In this document: piece by piece, positions 48,121 through 59,300 of the stretch
Position numbering within the stretch: the stretch's first letter is position 1
Layout: each line of letters begins with the position of its first letter
Assembly: GCA_036346255.1 (NCBI GenBank)
Contig: CM070617.1
Coordinates: 62,001 to 126,000, forward strand
Origin: Ampelocalamus luodianensis
Taxonomy: Eukaryota > Streptophyta > Magnoliopsida > Poales > Poaceae
Direction of reading: 5' to 3'
DNA length: 64,000 nucleotides
The notes under the pieces: model-generated
Database searches by the model: none
What the model was told of the DNA's origin: nothing
The model's input: only the letters and a program-made list of their open reading frames with translations
Program-made: the position numbers and the translations under genes

Positions 48121-51100
48121 TGTAACAGCCCTAACATAGGGTTTGTATTTCAAATGTAAAATTTTGAGGAGAAATAAAAACTTTTGATGCCTCATGAAGT
48201 CATTTGGAAGTTTTCCAAATTTTCCCTAAACAAATTCCATTTTCTAAGGTTTAATTCTTGTGAATGGAAATTGTTGCCAACAAATTCTTGAACTTGTGAT
48301 CATCCTCTGCAAATATTTTTCCTATAATCTTGACCATCCTAGCTTCCTCCCTGAATTATTTCACAATTTTTAGATTTTATTTGCTATTTCAAATGCCCAA
48401 GTCAAACCAGTTTAGAAATCTGGTCAAACCTCTGGACAGCAGCTTGTGAATTTTATTGGGAGAAATATAGTGCTTGAAAACTCCTGGAAAAATTACACAA
48501 GGTTGTCCTCTGTCCCAGTAAGCTTCCACAAAAATTTCAGAATTTTTGGAGCTCTGGAACTACCTCTAATAATTCCCAAAACCCTCTCTGTCTTTCTAAT
48601 TCAAATCTGAAATCACTGTTCCTCGGGTTCAAACCCCACTTGGGCTCGAGTCCGACCGCACCTAATGGACTCGGTCGTGCCGCCTAGATGCACCGTGGCG
48701 AGCCCGATGGTCATCGGCGTCCGATGAAGATCGAACGGTCCACGTTACTTGCCTCGTCGACCTGTCCGAATGCATACACCAATCTCACCGTCCATCTCGG
48801 ATCTAGCGGTCGGCACAATCTTGATCGAGTCAAACCAGCTCATCGCGCGCAGATCGCACCTTGACTCGCACCGCTTTGTCACGATCGCCGACAAGTGGAC
48901 CCTACCGTCGGTCCGCCTCGTCTTCTCGCGCCTCACGGGAGCTCACGGCCGCGCGCATGCTCGCCACGCACCTGCGTCGCTGCCACCTTTTGTCCTCGTG
49001 TCGGTCAGAAGCATCGCGGGTCTCATCTACCCACCGAGCCCATCCACTATCCTTCGCGTCCATTCGCGTGCCTTCTCGCCCAAATTTCCTCATCGGTAGG
49101 AGAAGAACCCGAGCGTAGTACCGCCTAATCTGAGCGCGCTTTGAGCGCGTCGCACCATCGTGATCCACTCTATTCGCCGCCTCCATTTTGCTCATCCCGG
49201 ATCATCAGCATCCAGTGGATCGCTGGAGCAACTTCATCGTCTTCGCCCCGTGGCCTCGGCCCGCGAGCTTGCTAGCGTTCTGGTGAGTCTCAAGCCTCAG
49301 ACCAAACTTGATCGCAATGCTCCACTGATGCTCACGGTGGGTTCGTTTGTGTCTTTGGTGCATCACGGAGGGTGTGCGACCCCCTTCTTCTCCGAGCACG
49401 GTGATCCGCCGCCAGTATCACCCGGCGCCACCGTCCTCCTCCGTCATCGGGATCGTGGGCGTATCGTTCGAGTGCCATCGCGATCTCTGGCGCGCCTCCC
49501 AAGTCTACTCGTGGACCATAGTGGCTCGCCTCGGAAGCCTCTTCTTCGTCTCCGCTTCCGCCGTCGCGAGCCCGATTCCGTCGACCATCGGACTCGCGTC
49601 GCCGCCAACAAGTTCGTGAGGTTCCGCGCGCTGGAGGTGTCACTCGAGCCCGAGCGCCTCTCTTCACCGATTCGCCTACCGCCGTCGCGCCGCGCGACGG
49701 GCTCCAAACAAGTCGCGGCGGGTTAGGTGATAACCACGTCTTTAGCGTTTAAGCACTCTTTGATCTGTGAGTATGACTTGTGGGCCTCGAGATAAAGCGT
49801 GGTTAAAATCTTAACTGCGCGGTTTAAAACCCCTTTGTGTCATTGTCATATGGGCCCATCTTTGTCGGTTAGTGGGTGTGTAACCCTTGGCGATACGTTT
49901 TCTCTCGGAAACGTATTTCTGTATGTATTTGTTAGGGTTGCACTTTGATAAGCGAAGGCGTATTCTTAGAATACGCCGACGTCACCGATTAGCGCCTCTT
50001 GAGTCAAGTTTGACTTGGTTGCCGTTTTTGCTGGTCCACTGTATGCGTGGTCGTGGCTAGCTCATTGTGGGTAGAAAAAGGAATAAATGCTTTAGTATTT
50101 CGTAATGTGTTTTTCTGTTGCCTTTGTTAATTCATTTAAACTTAGAAAATGCATAACTAATTCAATTTTTATCTAAATCGCATGAATCCAGTGCTGTTAA
50201 TTTTCATTTTAAATGTGGTATTTACTAAAATTAGTTTCAACCTTGTATCTGTAGCAAAAATCTGTTAATTAATTAAAGGATGTTTTATGTATCTTCTAAA
50301 TTAGAAAATGTATATCTCTTTCAATAATTGTCCAAATCGATGAAACCAATTACGTAAAATTTCATTTTAGTATACTAATATTCAGGATAGGTTTTAGATA
50401 CTGTTTCTGTCCATGAAAATTTGTTAAGCAATTAACTAGTGTTTTGATGTATTTTTAGCTTAGAGAATTCATAGAAAATTCTTAATAACTTAAAATGATT
50501 TGTTCTCTGTTTCTAAAATTTTGTTATATCATACTTAGGTTCTTTGTGTGAGTTTGGTATGTTTTGTTGTTATTGTGTGGTTGAGTTTTGTGGTGTTATT
50601 CGCTCTTATTATTTGTTATTTGTTTTATCGTTAGGCTTCGATATTTGCGGCAACCACGAGGCGATCCTCTGCAATGAGTTGAGCATTACGAGCAACGTGA
50701 CCAAGCAAGCGGTTTGATCATGACAATCCCAATATTTTAAAGTCTAATATTTTGTTTCAAATTGTATGTATGCATTGCTTAATTTGTGTTAAATTGATTA
50801 GTTAAATCCGTAATGTTGCATATCCTGTAGTCAAAATATCGATCTCTACTACGAGCCTAGGTTATTTGTTGTGATTAGAGGTCGCTGGATGATCTCTTGT
50901 CACTTAGTAGATCCGGGTCAACTTGCTTAGACATGCTTAGCTAACGGTAGAGCTGGGCGGTTATCGACTTTAGTCGGTAGCCTTGATCACACAAAAATTA
51001 TTAAAACTTTATAGTTGACATTTTGCTATGTTACTTGTGAAAACTAAAAATGAAAACAAAATGATTTGGACTTGGGCACTGTGGTAAGGCGGTGTGATCT

Positions 51101-52278
51101 GTTGGGTGTATTTGGAAAGGTGCCGAGTCGATTAAGGACCGAGTTACTTGCGCCACCGTCTTGAGCATTTTGCGTGCTAACCACACTAGAGTATATGGGA
51201 CCTCTCTTGACCTAGTACTTTGGCGTGTATTGGCTCCGGTCGCGAGGGGTTGCGGGAGGATGGAGGTGGGAGCATGGTAGTTGTCAGAAAAGCTTTATCA
51301 CGAGTGGGTAGTTGTCTTTTCGGCTTTACCATGTAAGCGTATGGATTTCTATCCATACGAGCGGCTCGTAGTTAATACACAATATTGGAAAAAGTCTCGT
51401 AGGACTTAGTGTGAGCATACCTTGGAAGTGTGCTTTGGCTTAAAGGCGATCCGAAGTGTGGGTACATTGGTACACCTGCAGGTTTAAAACTATTCGAATA
51501 GCCTCGCCCTAGGTTATAGACACGCTCGGATCGCCCGTAAGAACTAGACTACAACATTTAAATTAAAACTTGATGGGTGAGTGCGAACGGGGATTAGTGC
51601 TATATGGTGGTGACTATTGGGATAGTCACTTCTAGGTGGTCACTTGTATCTACCTTTATTTGTGATTATTTCAATATTAAAATGAATTGTAAACTTGCCT
51701 TCAAATGTATTACATTATTGCAAACAAATCGGCTTTGTGCAAATGAAACATATGGCCTCCACCAAATAAGCTCCGCATGTAGTCTATGAGCAGTGCGCTG
51801 GTTCACACGTCGAGTCTTGCGGGTACAAAGACAATCTTTGTACTCGGTGCTTTGCTTAATGTTTTTGTTGCGAGAGGAAGAAGGTGAGCCCCAAGGGCCT
51901 CACTACGTGAGTTGTGTTGCCGTTTCGTGGACGACTAGACTTGGCGGTCCGGTCGGATGCCTTGTGGGTTGGAGGCACACCGATTGGCTTTGTTTATAGC
52001 CATCTTATGGCACTTTTGCTTCATTGTCGTTCTCGTTTATTTGTGTATCTTGTGGCACATCGGCCTTTGTGCGTAATAACTCTACTTTATGTTTATCTTC
52101 CGTTTGGTAGTGTAGTGTTTGGACTCTATGTTTGGAATGGAGTTGATGTCTAATTTTGTACCGAGTGTGTATACCGCTACAGGAAGTATACATATCTCGA
52201 GATCGATTTATTTGATTTGTGATGCTAGGACCAGTGGTTGGTTAAGCATTACAAGCCAAATAAATTGGGGTCCTCACA
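48121..52278 (+). repeat. 3' LTR of the chromovirus (4158 bp)
   Basis: Starts TGTAACAGCCC immediately after the polypurine tract and ends GGGTCCTCACA. Net length is 25 bp less than the 5' LTR, with many compensating small changes after about 48680. Confidence 0.9.
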
Positions 52279-53884
52279 GTGAACAGGCGCGAGGGCGCGA
52301 GGCGGGCCGGTGCACATGGGTGACGGGACCGAGCGGCGGCGCTGAGGAGTTGGGCTGGCGGGCGATGCGCCACGGGCATGCGTCTGAGCAGTCGGAGGCA
52401 AGCCGGAGGCGGCGGCGGCGCCATGAACCGGAGAAGGGAGGAGGCGATGGCGAGGGGCCGGCGGCGGCGGCGACGTTAGCGAGGGCCGGGCCGGAGGCGA
52501 GCTAGGAGAGCGCGCCATGTCCAAGGAATTTCGGCAGGAGCAAAACCATGAGAAATAGAGGAGTGGAGAGAAGATGAAATGAGAGGAAAGGAGGGCATTG
52601 AAGAAGAAGAAGGAAGCCACTGGTGGAGTGAGAGAAATAGGGAATGAAGTGAATTAGAGAAGAAAGCACCAGGGGATGTGTAGGAGGAGATAGAAATAGA
52701 GAAAGGAAAGAAAAATGTGGCCAGGAGCAATTTTGGCTGAACTAAGTAAATGAGGAGAGAGAAAGAGGAGATTAGTTGAAAAAAAGGGAGATTAGAGTTA
52801 GGAAATTAAGTGGAGAGATTGAAAAATTAGGAAAAAGTAGTAATTTCTAGTGAATCATTAATAGTGGTATATTTAACAGTAGAGTTAAACAATATTATTA
52901 ATAGGTGTCGGCACTGTATAATTGTTGGACCAATCGAATTCAAGGTAGCCACGTTCGGATAAATGGTCATAGACCAGACCGATAATAAATAAGATAAAAT
53001 AAAATAAAAATTATTTATAAAAAGAGAGCGTAAGTAGCAAACCTGCAAGTTTCGGACGAATCGCCAGAAGTAGGGATTTTTAGACGGCGTTAGAACATTT
53101 AGTAGTAGACCGACCGACAAAAAAATAAAAGTGGAGAAAATGAGGCAATATAAATCTAATAAAATTGCCCTATGTTACATAAATAATTTGACGCATTACC
53201 TACGAGTTCCGGTCAAATCGCGAGAAAAATTAACTTTTAAACCCGTGCAAGTAAATAATGATAGATAGGTGGTCTAAAATAAAAATAGGAAAATGTGTAA
53301 AATATTAACTGAGACTTTTTAAAATAAATGAATCAAGTAGAACCAATAAATTAGGCAAATAATCTATGGCATTAAAAATAATTTTATCATGATTAAATAA
53401 TTAAAATGAACAACATCGAGTTTATTTAAGAGAGTAAATAAATGCGTACACGATTAAATAAAATAGCTTAAGCATATTTGCGTGAATAAAATTTGATAAA
53501 CTTAGTAAAATGCGAGTAGGAGTAGTATTTTATTTTTCATTCCTTAAAACGCGGGTTTCAACGATTTTGACCCTAAAGCCGATGGTAGTAGAACAACATG
53601 ATTAGGAGTGCTAACTTAACGGGGATCCAAAAAATGTTATTAAAATAAATCAGCTAACAAAGCTAATCAACTAATTATTATACACCTAGTAGCATCTAAA
53701 TGTCACTAAGTATCTACTTATGTATTTATTATTCGTGCCATCGAATAATGGCAAAAAATGAACCGATGCAGGCAGGAGTATCTGATTTCGATTCCTTCGA
53801 TGCTGATCTTTTCTACACTCCCGAAAGCAAGCTATTCTCTGGAACATAAATATAGTTATATTAAATATAAACAGTATATTGTTG

Positions 53885-53887
<3 letters not shown>

Positions 53888-53958
<71 letters not shown>
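53888..53958. repeat. (AT)n microsatellite
   Basis: About 35 uninterrupted AT dinucleotides. Length is likely polymorphic. ORFs coding Ile-Tyr runs across it are not genes. Confidence 0.95.
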
Positions 53959-53960
<2 letters not shown>

Positions 53961-53970
53961 AAAATACTTT

Positions 53971-54327
53971 CTACTCCTGGAGTAGTTACTCCCACCTCTG
54001 AAATACCACCTAAAAGAACTTGACATACTCCATTATCACTTTGGGTATACTCATATACTAATTATAAGATACTCCAATGTGAATTACACGAAAAATTTGC
54101 AAGAGAGTCTATAGTTTTTAGCATATTTTCTAAATACCTTCATATTCATACATAAAAAGGAGTATATCTAAAAAATTGTACATACTACCCCTAAAAAGGT
54201 ATAAATACCACCTATGTAGTCTTATATACTCGTATACTACACATACATACTCTCGGTTGCGCAAGATACTCCCTACATTGTGATATATGTGAGATACAAA
54301 ATAAGGAGTAACTACTCCCCGGAGTAG
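53971..54327. mobile_element. MITE with CTACTCC...GGAGTAG termini
   Basis: The left end CTACTCCTGGAGTAGTTACT is mirrored by the right end, which on the opposite strand reads CTACTCCGGGGAGTAGTTAC. The 357-bp interior is AT-rich and non-coding with many GTATACT phrases. Flanking duplication is not clear. The ends are themselves palindromic (CTACTCC/GGAGTAG). Confidence 0.65.
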
Positions 54328-54337
54328 GAAAAAGGCT

Positions 54338-54373
54338 TCATTTATTCAATTTGATTCTACACATAGTTTTGAT

Positions 54374-54433
<60 letters not shown>

Positions 54434-54470
54434 ATCAAAACTATGTGTCGAATCAAATTGAATAAATGAG
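54338..54470. repeat. Foldback repeat with AT core
   Basis: Arms of about 38 bp (left from CATTTATTCAATTTGATTCT, right its complement ending AATAAATG) differ at one base and enclose about 28 AT dinucleotides. The whole can form one long hairpin or cruciform. Confidence 0.9.
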
Positions 54471-55682
54471 ATGAAGATGAAAGAGATAAGAAAGATAAAA
54501 GATATGAGAAAAGAGTTAATATTATGGCTGGTAAAGGGGACCCGGGGCAAGGGAAGGAGATGAGAAAAGGATGATGATAAGGCAAGAGGTGGGACCCCTT
54601 TACCTAAATCAGAGGTCGTATTTAAGTGTCAACCATTTTTCCGTTTCGACGAGCAGAAAATGCTACGTTGTTACGTTATTTATCCTCTCCACATCAGGTA
54701 AGTAATATTGCATGGATTGAGTAGGGATAACGAACTCAGGGGCCGGAAAGAAAAGTCCGGAACTGGGGGAATCCAAAGCGTTATAGTAGCGCAACGGTGG
54801 AGTGTTAGGGTGCAGGAGAGATGGATGCCCTAACCAACATTATTGGAACTCGGTGAAGGATGGGGTGCGCTTTGAACACCGACGGAAAGTAATGGGTGAA
54901 GACTTAATCACGTAACTTGAAAAACATTTTGTATTCTGATCTCAAACCCGCAATCAAAGGAAATACAGGGGAACCCAGTTCGAAGAGATATCAGAGTAGC
55001 TATGAGTAAAGTGGTACAAAGCCTGCACAATGCTAAATAAAATCATGAATTTATGCATGTCTCCTGGATTGGAACATATGGGAACCATTGGGGGTCTTTC
55101 TTCTCTCCAAGTGACCAGTAGTCTTTTCATAACTAAAACTTCCCACTTAATGTTTCAATGAGTTGTTTACTTTCAGAAAAAAGATGAGCTAGAAAAGGTA
55201 ATAACGAACAGAGAGGAGTCATCTAATGTATTCTTGCTATTAATGCTTGCTGAGTACACTAGTACTTAAACTTACTATTATTCTCCTTTGTTAGATTCTG
55301 GTCTGGCCGGGAATTATCCCGTGTGGGATGAAGGACACGCATGTACCGCGAAGGCCGCAGGAGGCGAGGACGTTGACTTTGAGGATCAGGGCGAGATGGG
55401 TGCTTTACCCGGCGAGTGGGGCGAATAGACGGCCGGTGAGGCAGGGCAAGAAATCGAGGGGACTCAGTCCCGTTTTGCAGTTGTAAATTATTACTTGTAA
55501 TATATACTATAGCCTTGCATGGCGAAATGCTGGAATAAAGTATAATTTTTATCTTATTGTTCTGCTATATTAACTCTGGTATGGCCTACTATTCGTCGGA
55601 GTGATGTCCTACCGAGCAGATAAATAGTAATATATTTGCTCAAGTGTGATTACCCTTCGGGGTAATGACACGGGGCGTCACA

Positions 55683-56891
55683 CCTTGCGCTTCCCCAGAT
55701 CGAAGGGGACGGTATGCCTAGACCCTCCGAGAGAAAGGCGCGGTTTCAACTATGACGAAGCAGGACCTCAACCGCGAGAGGCTTGTCGTAGGGGCAGCCC
55801 ACCGACCACCACGACCCGGCAAGTGCCGCCGAAATCCCTGAAAGGGGGCCTGAAGGCTACCATAGGAGAGGCCCCGAAGGCCCCGAAGTAGGGATGGCAA
55901 TGGGGCCCCATTCCCCATTCCCCGATAGGGAATTCACCCATTAGGGGACGGGGATGGGGCTATTTCTCCCTCACGAGGATACTAATATGCAAATACAATT
56001 CCCCATCGGGTGAAACGGGGATGGGGCCGTTCTCCTACTCCCCATCTCCGCTACCCGCATGGACCCCCGATAAGACATGTAGGCCACTAGCCTACTAACA
56101 AGACAACAGATAAGGCGATGCTGATAATCTCTTTTGCATCTTTTACTTTCCAGATGCTAATTAATCAAAAAAATATTACTATTTTAACATTACATGTCGA
56201 TGTTCATACCCATTTTTATAACATTATGGATCTTATTTTCTCTTCTTTTGGGATCTAACTTTCGGGTATAGGTCCTCGTAGGGCCCCGATAACCCGATGG
56301 GGACGGGAACGGAGGGAGAATAGCACCTGAGGACGGGGATAGGGACGGGGACAGAGAATTTTTCTTCTCTCAGGGATGGGAATGTTCCACCACTCCCTGA
56401 CGGGGAATGACCCCGTTGCCATCCCTACCCCGAAGGGGGTCCGAAGGCTACAAGGGGTCCCCCGAGGGGCCATCGAAGGTGTCATGGGCCCGCCTCGAGG
56501 ATAGCAGGGAGCACTCGGGGACCCCCCTCGTCCCAGAGCAACACCGCGAGAGACGAAGGGAGGAGAAGACAGGTGGACCAGGTGCATCAGCTGGATAAAT
56601 CAAGTCCAAGGAGGTCCACCGTGAACCAAAGACTACGCGTAGAGGCAAGTTAAGTCCCTGTAGCCCCTACGGGTCTAGTACTTTCCTAGGGATAGACCCG
56701 TAATCTCATATACCTAGATAAAGGGCTATAAATAAGTCCTCTATCCCCCGTGTAGGAGGAAGAACTCGGTTTTTGGAGCAAGCAATACGTTCACTTCCTG
56801 ACAACCAGTCCTCTCTTCGAGGACCCTTCGGTCGCTCACGCGGACACCAGGGGTCCCCTCATTCTAATGTCTGGTCTTTCTTGCTACGACA
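55683..56891 (+). repeat. LTR fragment, second family (copy 2), split by a hAT MITE
   Basis: Matches 24109-24913 in the 5' GC-rich phrases and in the block with CTATAAATAAG (56726-56735) and the CTACGACA end. A 539-bp MITE splits it at CCCCGAAG. Removing the MITE gives a continuous LTR-like sequence. Confidence 0.6.
55889..56427. mobile_element. hAT-type nonautonomous element (MITE)
   Basis: Ends TAGGGATGGCAA and TTGCCATCCCTA are inverted, followed inward by related CGGGG/ATTCCCC phrases. A perfect 8-bp duplication CCCCGAAG flanks it (55881-55888 and 56428-56435), the size produced by hAT transposases. The interior is G/C-run-rich with repeated GGGGATGGGG phrases and no coding region. Confidence 0.9.
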
Positions 56892-57757
56892 CCTAACTCG
56901 TTGGAATCTGTTGTTGGAGAGCTGTCACCGTGCCGTAGCATGAATCGCGATGTAACATCAACGGCCAGAAATTGAAGTGCTAGTTAGCAATCTAAGAAAA
57001 TATCTTTAGCTTTTGAAACTGTTGGACCATGTGGAGGTGATGAGTAATTGACACTTTGGTTTAATTGAATTTGGAGTTTGAAGTTTGCCTTTGGAAGAGT
57101 GAAAAAGATTCGAGTAGGGCGGATAATCAGGGTCGGCCAAATCATTAATTCGGAGAGTGTTGAAATTAGTGTGGGTCGGATCATTTGTCCCGGAGTTAGT
57201 GTTGAAAAATCAGTCGGGATTTTGGATCCCAGACTCCGGATGATAACCGGCGGTTACTGGTGGGGAGTTTGATCCCTGATCGGATCATTTGTCCGGAGTG
57301 TGTGTATTTTCATGATTGCATGGGGCGGACCATTGTTCCAGCAAGTCTGCCACCGTCCGTTGCTAACTTGATGGTCACCATCGCCCTGTCCTCGTGCCTC
57401 CGTTCATCTTCCCCCGGTGTCCCTGCTAGTTGAACTCACCCCCTTGGCAGGTCGTCTTCGATAGAGAGATACTATAAAACGAACTTGAAAGTTGAAACCC
57501 TGGTGAACGCAGACCCCAACCACTGCGTAGCTCACGGCGAAGAGGATAATGACGGATCTCGAGGCGCATTCAAAGATTGGATATCTGACATTCTTAAAAA
57601 AGAGAGGGGGAGAGAAACCTGCTATTTATTTATTTTGGAATTAAGAAGTGTGCTTGCTTGTTCAATGCTCATCAGTCGATCGATCTTATACATGTTTGAT
57701 AGGCTCGCAGAGCAGAGCTCTAGGGCAGGTACTCCATGCTATAAAAGATGCTGCATT
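56892..57757. other. Intergenic, 3' of the reductase gene
   Basis: No gene recognised. Loosely repeated GGATCATTTGTCC/CGGAGTGT phrases occur at 57120-57300, possibly TE-derived. Confidence 0.4.
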
Positions 57758-58745
57758 CTAAGGAAGGAAGCCTTTGTCCCTGAGGCTCTTCTCTGCGTCG
57801 TTGATGGCCTCCTCCAAGGGCGTGAGGACGAGACCCAGGTCCAGGAGCCTCTTTGCCGCATGGCTGCCGTCGCACGGCACCAGCCACGGCTGCGTATCGG
57901 CGAACCTGTGGATCCTGCTCTTGTATGCTGGGCAGAGCTTTGCCACCAGCTGCGCCAAGTCCTTGAACTGATAGATGCCGTTCGTGCAGAGGTACCTCCC
58001 CGACGCGGCGGGCGCCTCGAGGAGGAGGACGTGAGCGGCGGCGACGTCGCGGACGTGGACAGCCCCCAGCCAGTAGTCCCCCTGGTCGTCCTTGGAGCCC
58101 TGCAAGAGGCGCTGCAGCACGGCGGAGCTAGCGTTGAGGGCAGGCTGCAGTAGGGGGCCAAGGCACGTCGACGGGTGGACGGTCACCACCTCCATGCCGT
58201 GCTTCTCCGCGAACCCCCATGCCGCCTCCTCTGCCAACGTCTTGGACACCGGGTACCATTTCTTGCGGGCCTCGCAGAAGGTGATGTCCGTCCAGGATCG
58301 CTCGTCGACGGCTCCCCGGATGCGCGGACGGCCATCCCGGGTTGGGCACCATGGCCGAGATGGACGAGGTCACCACCACGCGCCGCGCCCCCACGGCGCG
58401 CGCGGCCTCCAAGACGTGCAGCGTGCCCCGCACCGCCGGCTCCACCAGCTCCGCCTGCGGGTCCTGCGGGTCGGCCAGCGTGCAGGGCGACGCCACGTGC
58501 AGCACGCCGGCGCGGCAGCCCCCGCCGGCGGCCGCGGCGGCGGAGATGGAGTCCGCGTCCAGGAGGTCGGCGGGGAGGAGGAGGGGGCGGCCGGTGCTGC
58601 TGTCGTCAGCGAGGGCGAGGAGGTGGTCGGCGTGGGTGCCCGGCTGGTAGGTGGCGGTGACGGCGTACCCGCGGGAGAGGAGGGCGCGCACGACCCAGGA
58701 CCCGATGAAGCCGTTGCCGCCGGTGACCAGAACGCGGCGCTCCAT
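57758..58745 (-). CDS. DFR/cinnamoyl-CoA reductase-like SDR, one frameshift
   Basis: Extended short-chain dehydrogenase/reductase of the plant DFR/CCR-like group, NADP(H)-dependent. From 58745: Rossmann motif VTGGNGFIGSWV, DLLDADS, VLHVASP, TSSISAMVPNPGW, then after a frame change the catalytic KKWYPVSKTLAE (Tyr-x-x-x-Lys), HPSTCLGP, VHVRDVAAAHVLL and the C-terminal AINDAEKSLRDKGF. The KNWYCYAKT signature of true CCRs is KKWYPVSKT here, so the substrate is uncertain. The frame breaks near 58325-58335, consistent with loss of two bases or gain of one; no splice sites explain it. Either a sequence error or a recent pseudogene. No introns are evident, and total length (~329 residues) is normal. 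Confidence 0.8.
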
Positions 58746-58904
58746 CTCGTGTCGAGAATAGCACTAGCTAGTACTAGATCTTCCCCCTCTTATCAGTTTC
58801 TGCAGTGGGTGGTGCGGTGGGTGGAGAGGACACCAAATCAGCAATCACTAGTACTAGTTCCAGCTGGCCGGTGTCCTTCCTTTCTATCCAACCAACCAAC
58901 CATG

Positions 58905-59300
58905 CACCATCGATTGAGAATTTTTTTATTATTTAATTTTTTTAATTTTTTTTTTAAAGTTAACCCCTCGCAAACTTTATTTCCAATTATGACCTCTTTG
59001 ATCACGTCATCACCCGTGGCGTGACAAAACAACATTTGTCGCCACAAGATAAGTCTCAAAATCGCACTTTTTGTCACGCCGCGGTGGTGGCGTGACTAAA
59101 CAACATCTTGTCACGCCACCACCGGTGGCGTAACAAGACTTTGACCGAGAAATGGTGGCGTGGCGGATGTTGTTTTGTCACGCCACGGATAGTGGCGTGG
59201 CCAAAGGTCAAAATTGGAAATAAAGTTCGCGATAAGTTAACTTTAAAATAAAATTAAAAAAAAAGATTAAATAAAAAAAAAATTCATCGATTGACAACTT
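58905..59300. mobile_element. Long foldback MITE with GTGGCGTGAC dyads
   Basis: Arms of about 90 bp are inverted copies: CATCGATTGAGAATT...AAAGTTAAC...ACTTTATTTCCAATT on the left and its complement on the right (59210-59298). The middle holds several GTCACGCC/GGCGTGAC dyads, such as GTCACGCCGCGGTGGTGGCG at 59076. It lies about 160 bp upstream of the reductase start codon on the minus strand, in its promoter region. Confidence 0.8.

Larger units (their letters stand above)
39226..52278 (+). mobile_element. Full-length 13-kb Ty3/gypsy chromovirus
   Basis: Two long LTRs (39226-43408 and 48121-52278) with TGTAACAG...CCTCACA termini surround a 4.7-kb internal region with primer-binding site, gag, pol and a polypurine tract. 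GTGA abuts both outer ends (39222-39225 and 52279-52282), consistent with a target duplication. The integrase tail IKFLKVRWSNHSEDEATWERED is chromodomain-like, placing it with plant chromoviruses (Tekay/Del-like). The reading frames are badly broken, mostly by one- or two-base changes. Confidence 0.9.
52279..55682 (+). repeat. Older LTR-like block hosting the chromovirus
   Basis: The block ends GGGGCGTCACA and contains GCTGAGTACACTAGTACTT at 55249, the same dyad as in the 3.3-kb LTR at 13626. Its first 250 bases are GC-rich (antisense Pro/Ala-like ORFs, noise), the rest AT-rich. It carries two AT microsatellites and two foldback structures. I infer the remaining part of a long LTR; its left end is not identified. 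Confidence 0.45.

Noticed and set aside
39226..52278. Idea that the broken chromovirus internal region is an unknown gene cluster
   Set aside because: Once frames are read piecewise, gag, RT, RNase H, integrase and chromodomain appear in the normal Ty3/gypsy order.
53758..54550. Open frames coding Ile-Tyr repeats
   Set aside because: Produced by the AT microsatellites.
58092..59024. 310-residue plus-strand open frame
   Set aside because: Antisense shadow of the reductase gene and its promoter; Arg/Gly-rich with no family resemblance.
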